Assembly: GCA_030631125.1 (NCBI GenBank)
Contig: DAOVLS010000017.1
Span: forward strand, 1-16,078
Reading direction: 5' to 3'
Source: Planctomycetales bacterium
GTDB taxonomy: Bacteria; Planctomycetota; Phycisphaerae; SM23-33
Length of the DNA: 16,078 bases
Shown: positions 1-7,438 of the stretch, in pieces
Position numbering within the stretch: the stretch's first letter is position 1
Layout: each line of letters opens with the position of its first letter
Position numbers and translations under genes: made by a program
Notes under the pieces: model-generated
Database searches by the model: none
Told to the model about the DNA's origin: nothing
Seen by the model: only the letters and a program-made list of their open reading frames with translations

Positions 1-47
1 CCCGTCCAAGTCAAGGGGGGGCAGCAGAATATTACAAAAGCGGCGAC

Positions 48-119
48 AGCCAGCGGAGGGACTCGAACCCACAACCCCGGCTTTACAAAAGCCGTGCTCT
101 ACCGTTGAGCTACGCTGGC
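48..119 (-). tRNA. tRNA-Thr (anticodon UGU)
   Basis: Read on the minus strand, this 72-nt stretch folds into a complete cloverleaf. The acceptor stem GCCAGCG/CGCTGGC is perfectly paired (113-119 with 49-55) and is followed by discriminator base T at 48. The D-stem is GCTC/GAGC. The anticodon stem CGGCT/AGCCG carries the 7-nt loop TTTGTAA, which gives anticodon UGU (threonine, ACA codons). The T-loop is TTCGAGT, on a T-stem with one T-T mismatch. CCA is not encoded. In many bacteria tRNA-Thr(UGU) lies just upstream of tuf or rpmG, but the window ends 47 bases downstream, so this cannot be tested. Confidence 0.95.
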
Positions 120-125
120 GGTACT

Positions 126-163
126 GACCGGAAGACCGGAATGCCGGAGGACCGGAGGACCGT
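126..163. repeat. Left array of CCGG-containing short tandem repeats
   Basis: Five degenerate 7-9 bp units follow one another: GACCGGAA, GACCGGAAT, GCCGGAG, GACCGGAG and GACCGTGA. The array lies between the tRNA-Thr 5' end and the 3' end of the four-helix-bundle pseudogene. An inverted counterpart is at 626-656. The two arrays share the end motif CCGGA(G/T)GACCGT followed by an A-rich run, so they look like imperfect inverted borders. Function is unknown; a short unstable repeat or the border of an old insertion are both possible. Confidence 0.7.
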
Positions 164-207
164 GAAGAAACAAAAAGATCCAAAAGAAAAAATATCAAAA
201 CCGGAAC

Positions 208-597
208 TCACGTCCACTGTCCGAGCAGTTTATACAACATCGCACAAATCCTGTCATACTTATCGTCTATTTCATCATGAGTTTTCTTTGAGAGGTAACC
301 GCAAGCCAAGGCAAAATCCAGCCAGGTTCTTGTTGTCCTCGGCGGAACCCCAGGCATCAGTTATATGCCTGCCGAAGACGTTCTTATACCTGCGTTTCGC
401 AAAACCCTCGCGGATGTTTGACGGGACGCTACGAGAGCTCCGGCGAATCTGATCGGTCAGGCTGTATTTTTCTTCAGGCTAAAAAAGACTTCGAGGCATG
501 GAAAACATCCATAACCGCTTCAAAAGATAAACGATACACAACCAAATCGTGAACAGTCCTGACGCCCGCCACTGAAACTCTCCACCCAATATATCAT
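208..597 (-). pseudogene. Decayed four-helix-bundle protein gene (S23 / TIGR02436-type)
   Basis: No intact ORF exists, but the minus strand carries consecutive pieces of one recognisable protein in shifting frames. From about 560 to 485 it reads VHDLVVYRLSFEAVMDVF and then HASKSF. From about 476 to 340 it reads PEEKYSLTDQIRRSSRSVPS, then NIREGFAKR, RYKNVF and DAWGSAE. From about 332 to 208 it reads RTWLDFALACGYLSKKTHDE through to LYKLLGQWT and a TGA stop. These match the small four-helix-bundle family first found in 23S rRNA intervening sequences (hallmark QIRRSS.SVPSNI.EG). Breaks lie near 556-562, 477-488 (an extra base in a T-rich run on the coding strand) and 330-338 (one extra base or two missing). 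ATG at 597 is the likeliest original start. The gene is non-functional unless the breaks are sequencing errors. Confidence 0.88.
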
Positions 598-625
598 CCG
601 CCACTCTCGTCCTGCTGTTGTTTTT

Positions 626-656
626 ACGGTCATCCGGTAATCCGGTATTCCGGCAG
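626..656. repeat. Right array of CCGG-containing short repeats, inverted relative to 126-163
   Basis: Three closely spaced units, (t)catCCGGta, atCCGGta and ttCCGGca, preceded by acggt. The reverse complement reads GCCGGAAT, ACCGGATT, ACCGGAT, GACCGTAAAAAC, which parallels the array at 126-163. The array begins just downstream of the stop of the Wzz/Wzc-like gene and lies outside the pseudogene's 5' end. CCGG-ATTA-CCGG can form a 4-bp stem in the transcript, too weak to call a terminator. Confidence 0.6.
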
Positions 657-659
657 AAA

Positions 660-2879
660 CTATGTCAGGGGCTTTTGATGGTACTCGTAGAAGGTTTCGT
701 AGTTTTTGCGCAGGTATCCGCCGGAAGTTGAGCGTACGCCCTGGAGAACCACGCCTAATACGCGTGCGCCGACTCGGTTCAGGCGATCGGCAGACCTCTG
801 CACAATCCCTGTACTGTTGACACCGGCGCGGACCACCAGGATAACCCCGTCGACCTGTGTACCAAGGACACAGGCATCGGCAACGACCATCAGCGGGGAA
901 CCGTCGAAGATGACCTGGTCGTACTCGTCGGCCATTTCCGAGGCGATTTTACCCATGCTGTCCGAACCAAGCAGTTCGGTTGGGTTCGGCGGCAGGGGGC
1001 CGGAGGTTATTACGCTGAGGTTCGGCACATCGGTGGTCGAGACGACGTCCCGCCAGGCAGCCTGCCCGACCAGCGCCGAGGACAGCCCGGCATCTTTGGC
1101 CTGAGGGAACATCTCGGCAACAGCGGGCCTGCGGAAATTGGCGTCCACCACGAGCACTTTCCGACCTGCCTGCGCCATTGATACCGCCAGGTTCATCGTT
1201 ACCGAAGTTCGCCCGTCCTGTGGCGCCGGAGAAGTTACCAGCAGGCTGCGACGCTGCTGCGCCGGGCCGCTGAAAAGAAGATTGGTCCGAATCTGCCTGA
1301 ACGCTTCGGCCGCCGGCGAATGAGGAGCAATCGAAGTAACCCGTCGGAAATCCCCAATCTCCTCGTCGAGGTCGTCGCCGTGGGGAACCATCCCCAACAG
1401 CGGAAGATCGACCCGCTTGGCCAGGTCAGAGGGACTCTTGACAGAAGTGTCCATGAACTCCAGCAGGAACGCCAAACCGAAACCGATTACCAGTCCCAGC
1501 ACAACCCCAAGAGGTATCAAAACAGCCACCCTGGGGCGGGTCCACTCGTCCGGCCTCGGCTCGGTGGCGTACGCATGTACGGTAACAGGGCCTGTTTCCG
1601 ACTCTACCTCACCGGGCCGCCTGGAACCCAACATCCGCAGGTCCCTCAGCCTTGTACCGACCCGGGTGATTCTGATCTGTATGTCCTCGATTTCCTGTCG
1701 GAACGCCTCGATATTCCCCAACGTTCTTTCCAGACCCCTTGCCTCAGCCCGAACTTCGTTGAGCCTGTTCTTCAAGTCAGCCAGTTGCTTTACGGCGGCG
1801 TCTTTCTGCATCCTTCGCGTTGCCCCCATAGCCCCTGCCTGGGCTCCAAACACCTCTTTTTCCCGTGTTGCTATCTGGTCCTTTATCGCCTGTATTATTC
1901 CCCTGATGTCCTTAACCTGACGGTGCTTCGGTCCGAACTTCTGTTCGGCGTTATACAGCGAGGTTTCCATTTCGACCATACGGGCCTTCAGACTCCGAAG
2001 CGTATAATCCATGTCAATCATATAACGTATCTGCGGATCATTGACAATAGAACCGTCCTTCACTGCATCTTCATAGGATTTCGCTGCCGTCTCTGCCGTG
2101 GACAGTTCCATTTCCGCCTCATGTATCTGCTGTGTAAGCATCCGCAACTTGATAGCAATGGTGCTTTGTCTTCCCTGCATTGCGGCAATGTCGCTGTTCC
2201 GTATAGCGGCGGCCAGTTGCCCGCGAACTTCTCTGAGCCTGCGTTCAAGGTTGTCTTTCTCGATCTGGAGTTTCCCGATCGGACCGGCCCGCCTTCTGCG
2301 AGTAATTCCTTCGGTGTGCCTTACGAAGGAATCGGCCATTGCGTTGACTATGTCGGCCAGTTCCCCCCTGTTCGTCCCGGTCATTGACAAGCGAATGAGA
2401 TTGGTTTCCGGCATGAGAGACACATTGATCTCTTCGTCGAGTTCCTGTGCAAGGTCCTCGCGGTGTTTCTGGAGCCATTTACCTGCCGGGGTGCTTGCGT
2501 CCTTAAAACGCCTGTCGTCCGCCACACCGCTTAGAACACTTTGATGTTTGACCAGGGCGGCCTGACTGCGTTTGTTCCGCTCGATGACGTCCTTAGTGTA
2601 CTGAGGTGTCCCGACCTGCATCATTGTGGCCGGAGGAGGCGAGACCGCCAGAAGCGCCGTTGCGGTGTAGCCCCTGGCGAATTTCCACCACAGCAGCGTT
2701 ACGGTTCCCATCATGGCCGTACATATCACAAACGATAGTATTATCAGCCATTTCCGTTTCAGGATAATGCGCCATATGTCCCGCGGGGTAATGCCGGGCG
2801 GTGGCGAACCAGGCTGTAACGGCCGCCTCATCGGCGCGGCCAGATGCGGCGACTGTTCACGAGTTTGTGTCATCGTCAT
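660..2879 (-). CDS. Wzz/Wzc-like chain-length determinant with CpsD/BY-kinase-type ATPase domain
   Basis: A 739-residue inner-membrane protein, the usual length for fused Wzc proteins. There is a proline-rich cytoplasmic N-terminus (1-40), TM1 at about 44-66 and a periplasmic Wzz region with long coiled coils (about 195-260 and 290-415). TM2 is at about 451-473, followed by a cytoplasmic MinD/ParA-like ATPase domain (about 520-715). Family role: controls EPS polymer length with the Wza exporter and autophosphorylates on C-terminal tyrosines. The tail keeps four tyrosines (Y722, Y727, Y731, Y733). The Walker A position reads SPAPQDGRTS, with Arg557 where the catalytic lysine normally sits. Walker A' reads VDANFR, with Asn581 replacing the second Asp, and Asp659 of Walker B remains. 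Kinase activity is therefore doubtful. The start overlaps the TPR gene stop (TAATG), with Shine-Dalgarno GGGAG 9 nt upstream, so the two are translationally coupled. The stop is TAG at 660-662. Confidence 0.93.
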   Translation of the reverse strand: MTMTQTREQSPHLAAPMRRPLQPGSPPPGITPRDIWRIILKRKWLIILSFVICTAMMGTVTLLWWKFARGYTATALLAVSPPPATMMQVGTPQYTKDVIERNKRSQAALVKHQSVLSGVADDRRFKDASTPAGKWLQKHREDLAQELDEEINVSLMPETNLIRLSMTGTNRGELADIVNAMADSFVRHTEGITRRRRAGPIGKLQIEKDNLERRLREVRGQLAAAIRNSDIAAMQGRQSTIAIKLRMLTQQIHEAEMELSTAETAAKSYEDAVKDGSIVNDPQIRYMIDMDYTLRSLKARMVEMETSLYNAEQKFGPKHRQVKDIRGIIQAIKDQIATREKEVFGAQAGAMGATRRMQKDAAVKQLADLKNRLNEVRAEARGLERTLGNIEAFRQEIEDIQIRITRVGTRLRDLRMLGSRRPGEVESETGPVTVHAYATEPRPDEWTRPRVAVLIPLGVVLGLVIGFGLAFLLEFMDTSVKSPSDLAKRVDLPLLGMVPHGDDLDEEIGDFRRVTSIAPHSPAAEAFRQIRTNLLFSGPAQQRRSLLVTSPAPQDGRTSVTMNLAVSMAQAGRKVLVVDANFRRPAVAEMFPQAKDAGLSSALVGQAAWRDVVSTTDVPNLSVITSGPLPPNPTELLGSDSMGKIASEMADEYDQVIFDGSPLMVVADACVLGTQVDGVILVVRAGVNSTGIVQRSADRLNRVGARVLGVVLQGVRSTSGGYLRKNYETFYEYHQKPLT

Positions 2880-5800
2880 TATTCAGTACTCCCGCCGGGC
2901 GTCCCGCCGAGCCTCTTGATAGCTTCGCTGAATTCCCGGTAATATTTATTGCCGGGGTCGTCTTTGACGAGTTCCCAGCCCAACTGGTATTGTCGAAACG
3001 CTGCACTCGAGCGCTTCATTTTCTCGTAAACCTGTCCCAAATGCAACCTATTAGCCGGCGATGCCCGTTTATCGACAGATCGGCTTAACACGTCCAGGGC
3101 TTCATCATACTTGCCTTCCAGCATCAACACATATCCGTAGGTATCCAGAAGCTCGGATTTTTCGGGCGCCAGTTCACACGCTTTCCTGGCGTAGGGCATA
3201 GCCTGGTCGGGTTTTTTCATATCATGTGCCAGGAGCCAGGCAAGATTATTCAGTATTCCGGCATCGTCGGGAATTATTTTCAGGGCGCTCTTGTAAATTC
3301 GCTCGCTGGCGTCGTATTGGTCCAGCGTGGAATAAATCAGTCCCAGCCTTCCCATGATAAGGACCTTGTGGCGGTCTGTCTTGGCGACGGCCAGGGCCTT
3401 GTTGAAGTACTCCGCCGCGCCTTTGGGGTCTTTTTGCCCCAGCAGCATTTCACCCAGCATCCGGTAAATCTGTGTGCTGTCAGGCCCGCTCTTAGCCCAG
3501 AGTTTCAGTTTTTCGATGGCCTGAGCAGGCGGATAGGCAGACCGGACCTGCCGGAGGACGAAGAAGAGTTGCCTGCCGGATTTAGCGGCCTTTACGGCGG
3601 CGGAGAACTCTGTCTCGGCGGCGGACTTATTACCGGCCTTGGCATAGGCAAGGGCTATCACCGCCGTTACCGACGGGGCGATATCCTTGTGCTCCAGCAG
3701 TTTCTTTCCTGCCGACAGGGCTTCGTTGTACCGCTTTGCTTCCACCAGCGCCCGCATCCGGAGGAAGGCTATATTGACATCATCAGGCACCAATTTCGCC
3801 GCTGCGTCGAGAACAGCGACGGCCCGGGAGGGTTCCTTTCTCTGAAGCCACATTTCAGCCTCTTTACGGTGGTAGAAGGTGTCCTTAGGCCAAGCCTTTT
3901 TACCGTCAGCCAATACCTTTTCCATGTTCGACCATTGCTGAAGTCGTCCATACAGTCCGGCCAGCGATTTCAAAACGTCGGGGTTTCCGGGGCGTTCTGT
4001 CAGCAGGTCGCGCAGGACGATCAGGGCATTGTCGATGTCTCCGGTGCTCTCGTACAGATTAGCCAAACGCACACCGATTCCAGGTACGGCGCCCGCCTGC
4101 CTTGCCGATTCCAGGTCGGCAATGGCGCGGACCCTGTCGCGATTGGCCAGGTGCACGTCGGCCCTGCGCACAAGGGCCGGAACGTACTCGGGACGAATCT
4201 TCAGTGTATGGTCCAGAATTTCCTTTGCCTTGGTGTAATCCTTCCGCAGCATGTAAATCAATGCCTTCTGCGCCAGCATTTCCACGTCGGTTCGGTCCTT
4301 CTGAAGTTTCTGGTCTATTTTCCTTTCTGCGTCGTCGAATTTTTTGGCGTTAATCAAATAGGCGACCAAGTCTTTTTCGGCCTGTGGAGGCATTTTTTCG
4401 CCTGCGATGTTGATGTATTTCTGTTGATTTTCGGCGGCATAAGCCCACCGATTGTGGCGTGCGGCGAAATGGGCGATGCCAAGGTATCCCCTTGCGTCCT
4501 TCGGGTCGGCGGTAATTGCTTTTTTGTAAATTGCCTCTGCCTGCTCGGCCTCGCCGGCTGCATCGACGTACTCCGCCCACACCAGATATGCAACAATCTT
4601 ATCGGGCGCCTTGGCGGCGTAGTCGGCCAACATACCTCGCGCCTCGACGTCACGATTTCTTCGACGGAGGAAATACGCCAGCACTTTGATTGTCGTCGGG
4701 TCGCCGCCGGAAATATTCACCATCGCACGGAAGGTCTGCTCGGCCTGTCTCATCCGACCGGTACGCTCGTACAGCATTGCCAGATGAGACAGATTTGTCA
4801 GGTTTTTCGGCTGGGACTCGCGGATCCGTTCACGATGCTTGATTACCTCTTCCGGGTCGCTTCTCAGTCGGAGGTACTCCTCTCGAATCCGCGGGTTCTG
4901 CGGGGCGAATTTATATGCCTGTTCGACCCAGCGGGTATAATCGGCGATATTTCCGGCTGCTGCGCTGACGCGCATTAAACCTACAAGAGCATCCACGTTA
5001 GAGGGATTCTGGGAGTAGGCCAACTCGTACTGCTGTCTGGCCCGGTCTACTTGTCCCTTGGCAAGGTAGCAGTTGCCCATGAATGATTGTGCCTTGCTGA
5101 AGCGCGGGCGGATACGGAGGGCTTCGGCGACCAGTTCTATGGCTTCGTCCAACTTCCCGCGAGCGATAGCCAGTCGCGCCCGGTACATCCTCCCGCCGAC
5201 GGCATCGAGATTGATTTCCGTGGCAACGGCGGCGTATTTCTCCGCCGATGCCCAGTCGCGATTACCGAGGGCGTACACGAACCTTTGCTGGATTACGCTG
5301 GGGTTTTTGGGAGCCTTGGACTCGGCTGCGGCGAGATGTTCGAGATACTCTTTCTCCTTCCTGAACGTGCGATAGATACCGGCCAGTCGAAGCGACTTAC
5401 GGACCGGGTCGGTCTCGGTCGATACCTGCGCCAACAAATGCTCCAGCAGTTTATCTTTGTCCGTTTCCACCAACAGCGATAATTGGCTCAGTACTCTGGG
5501 GTTGTCTTTATATGCCCGGCGGGCGCGTGCGAGCAACTCGTCGGTATGGGCTGACTCATTGCGAAGTTTGTGCCACTGGATCAACTTCATCATCGTTGTC
5601 AGGTGTTTCGGTTGCCTGGCGAGGATGTCCCAAAGCAGTTGAATGGCTGATTCCTGCTCGCCCTCGAGCCAGAGTTGCTGCGCCCGACGATGGAACATCT
5701 GAACGGCCAGCGGGTCCAGTTCCTTCAGCCCGGCCGGTATGCGTTTGCTCCGCCCCATGACGGCGTCCAGACTGGCCTGAATGGACAACAACGGCTCGGT

Positions 5801-7354
5801 GCGCGTTTTGTCGAGTATTAATCGAAGTCGTCGCCGGGCCTGTTCGTACTGGCGGGAATCGATGTACAACCGCAGCATGGTCATTAGCGCCTGCGGGCCA
5901 CCGCCGCTGAAATTTTCGGCCCGAGCGACGATCTTCTGGGCTTCACCGTGCTGACCCAGGTGGCGATACAGATGCATGAGCAGTTCGGCCGTCTTCGGCT
6001 CAAAATAAGGCCTGTTGTTACCCGTCCTGAAGGAATCGTAGGCCCTTCGGAGAAGTTTTTCAGCCTCTATCGGTTTGCCATCGACCATCGCCAGACGCCC
6101 TTCGACCTTGGCGATATACGGGTCCAGATAGGAGAAGAGATCGCCGCCTTTCTTGACGTTGCGGATCTCCTTCTGCATCTCCTTCAGCGCATCGGCGACG
6201 ACCTGAACGGCCTTTTCCCTCTCAGCGCCGGTTGCGGGGCTGTCAAGCAGGGCATCGCAAAGTTGATGGTTCAACACCACGATACCGACGAGATGCCTTC
6301 GCAACTCTATGTCTTTGGGTTCCGGTTTCTTGCTTTTCCTGACCGCATCAAGTCCTTTTTCCAGAATGGCCAAGGCTTCTGCCGGTTTCTTTTGGGTCGT
6401 ATAGATACGCGCCAAGGCGGAATAAGCGCGATAATCGGCGGGTTCGACCTCGACAGCCTTTTCGTAATCTGCGAAGGCCTTGTCCTGGTCCTGCTCAATC
6501 CTCCTATAGTACTCAGCCCGCGACAAGTATCCCACTGCCTCGTTCGGGCAGGCCTCAACGGCGTCATTGAGCCATTGCAGTGCTTCGTCTTTGCGGTCTC
6601 GCCGAAGGAGAAACTGTGCGTAGTTGATGCGGATTTGGGCTGAATCTTTATTGGCGGCCAATGCTTCTTTGTATATTTTTTCAGCCTGTTCGAAGCGATC
6701 TGCATCGCGACTCATGAGACAGATGTCCACAAGCCCAAACCAATAATGTTCCTGGCAGGGCGCGAGCTTAACCAGCCTCCGAAAGTCTTCCCTGGCCGGT
6801 TCGAGGTATGCCGTATCGTTTGCCGCCAGATACACGTACACCCTCGCACGCTTATAAAGAACTTCGTGGTCATCGGGCACCAAATCCAACAGTTTGCTGA
6901 CTGAAGCGATGCCCTCTTTGTAATCGGGGCGACGCGGGTTCAGGAACATCGCGTATTCCAGATCGGTGAGTCGCCGACGGGCCTTGATGAATTTCGGATC
7001 GAAGCGCATCGCTTTCTGGAGGGCTGCTCGCGCCTCATGAAAATGCTTGCTCTTGGCGCTGTCGGAGAGCGACTTGTCCTTCCGGTTCCACTCCAGTAGC
7101 ACCTCGGCCAGGGACAGCAGGTATTTCGGCTTTTGGGGATCGGTCTTTTTGGCAACGTTGGCCGCGAGACCGTAATTGCGAACGGCTGAAGAATATTCGC
7201 CTTTCTTCATAAACTCCGCCGCCCTGGATGCGTACACGTCCGGGTTTTTGGGCTGCTTCCAAATTAGCACGCCGGCAACCCCGACTATTAACACCACGCC
7301 AATCGACGCCAGAATAATTATCACCTTCTTGTTAAGTCGTTTCTTCTTTGCCAT
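2879..7354 (-). CDS. Giant membrane-anchored TPR protein, PrsT-like (EPS/exosortase-associated)
   Basis: A 1491-residue protein. The N-terminus MAKKKRLNKK is basic and followed by one hydrophobic segment (about 11-32), a signal anchor that places the rest in the periplasm. No lipobox cysteine is seen. Almost all the remainder is tetratricopeptide-like helical repeats with the A..Y..A....P pattern, for example about 275-315 and about 1370-1475. The last block (NNLAWLLA, YARKACELAP, DTYGYVLMLEGKYDEAL) resembles the C-terminal TPRs of PrsT, the TPR lipoprotein of PEP-CTERM/exosortase EPS loci. The likely role is a periplasmic scaffold for the polysaccharide synthesis or export complex, inferred from family and neighbours. 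Start ATG has AGGA 6 nt upstream at 7361-7364, directly against the heptamer repeat hairpin. The gene overlaps the downstream Wzz/Wzc-like gene by one base. PrsT proteins are usually shorter (around 900 residues) and lipidated, so this is an enlarged, differently anchored variant. Confidence 0.9.
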   Translation of the reverse strand: MAKKKRLNKKVIIILASIGVVLIVGVAGVLIWKQPKNPDVYASRAAEFMKKGEYSSAVRNYGLAANVAKKTDPQKPKYLLSLAEVLLEWNRKDKSLSDSAKSKHFHEARAALQKAMRFDPKFIKARRRLTDLEYAMFLNPRRPDYKEGIASVSKLLDLVPDDHEVLYKRARVYVYLAANDTAYLEPAREDFRRLVKLAPCQEHYWFGLVDICLMSRDADRFEQAEKIYKEALAANKDSAQIRINYAQFLLRRDRKDEALQWLNDAVEACPNEAVGYLSRAEYYRRIEQDQDKAFADYEKAVEVEPADYRAYSALARIYTTQKKPAEALAILEKGLDAVRKSKKPEPKDIELRRHLVGIVVLNHQLCDALLDSPATGAEREKAVQVVADALKEMQKEIRNVKKGGDLFSYLDPYIAKVEGRLAMVDGKPIEAEKLLRRAYDSFRTGNNRPYFEPKTAELLMHLYRHLGQHGEAQKIVARAENFSGGGPQALMTMLRLYIDSRQYEQARRRLRLILDKTRTEPLLSIQASLDAVMGRSKRIPAGLKELDPLAVQMFHRRAQQLWLEGEQESAIQLLWDILARQPKHLTTMMKLIQWHKLRNESAHTDELLARARRAYKDNPRVLSQLSLLVETDKDKLLEHLLAQVSTETDPVRKSLRLAGIYRTFRKEKEYLEHLAAAESKAPKNPSVIQQRFVYALGNRDWASAEKYAAVATEINLDAVGGRMYRARLAIARGKLDEAIELVAEALRIRPRFSKAQSFMGNCYLAKGQVDRARQQYELAYSQNPSNVDALVGLMRVSAAAGNIADYTRWVEQAYKFAPQNPRIREEYLRLRSDPEEVIKHRERIRESQPKNLTNLSHLAMLYERTGRMRQAEQTFRAMVNISGGDPTTIKVLAYFLRRRNRDVEARGMLADYAAKAPDKIVAYLVWAEYVDAAGEAEQAEAIYKKAITADPKDARGYLGIAHFAARHNRWAYAAENQQKYINIAGEKMPPQAEKDLVAYLINAKKFDDAERKIDQKLQKDRTDVEMLAQKALIYMLRKDYTKAKEILDHTLKIRPEYVPALVRRADVHLANRDRVRAIADLESARQAGAVPGIGVRLANLYESTGDIDNALIVLRDLLTERPGNPDVLKSLAGLYGRLQQWSNMEKVLADGKKAWPKDTFYHRKEAEMWLQRKEPSRAVAVLDAAAKLVPDDVNIAFLRMRALVEAKRYNEALSAGKKLLEHKDIAPSVTAVIALAYAKAGNKSAAETEFSAAVKAAKSGRQLFFVLRQVRSAYPPAQAIEKLKLWAKSGPDSTQIYRMLGEMLLGQKDPKGAAEYFNKALAVAKTDRHKVLIMGRLGLIYSTLDQYDASERIYKSALKIIPDDAGILNNLAWLLAHDMKKPDQAMPYARKACELAPEKSELLDTYGYVLMLEGKYDEALDVLSRSVDKRASPANRLHLGQVYEKMKRSSAAFRQYQLGWELVKDDPGNKYYREFSEAIKRLGGTPGGSTE

Positions 7355-7363
7355 GATTTATCC

Positions 7364-7432
7364 TAATTCGTAATTCGTAATTCGTAATTAGTAAGTAGTA
7401 ACCGGTAACCGGAAGGATTACCAATTACGAAT
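7364..7432. repeat. Heptamer tandem repeat (TAATTCG)n with 15-bp hairpin
   Basis: Three exact TAATTCG units (7364-7370, 7371-7377, 7378-7384) run into TAATTA. The segment 7380-7394 is an inverted repeat of 7418-7432. In the minus-strand transcript they form a 15-bp stem with a single G-U wobble and a 23-nt loop, which itself contains CCGG-TAA-CCGG. The hairpin fills most of the 84 bp between the EpsI-like gene stop and the TPR gene start and ends against the latter's Shine-Dalgarno sequence. There is no U-tract after it, so it does not look like a terminator. It could affect mRNA stability or translation of the giant TPR gene, or be a selfish short repeat. Confidence 0.8.
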
Positions 7433-7438
7433 CACCAA

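Noticed and set aside
126..163. CRISPR array
   Set aside because: The units are 7-9 bp, degenerate and contiguous without spacers, and no cas genes are present.
105..452. 115-codon plus-strand open frame across the left gap
   Set aside because: It starts within the tRNA gene and runs antisense to the four-helix-bundle pseudogene; the protein resembles nothing, and the minus strand explains the sequence.
620..660. Rho-independent terminator after the Wzz/Wzc-like gene
   Set aside because: CCGG repeats can form only a 4-bp stem and the following A-rich run (on the transcript strand) is not a U-tract.
3224..4978. 584-codon plus-strand open frame opposite the TPR gene
   Set aside because: It is Cys/His/Gln-rich shadow translation of a high-GC repeat gene; the minus-strand frame shows clear TPR repeats over its full length.
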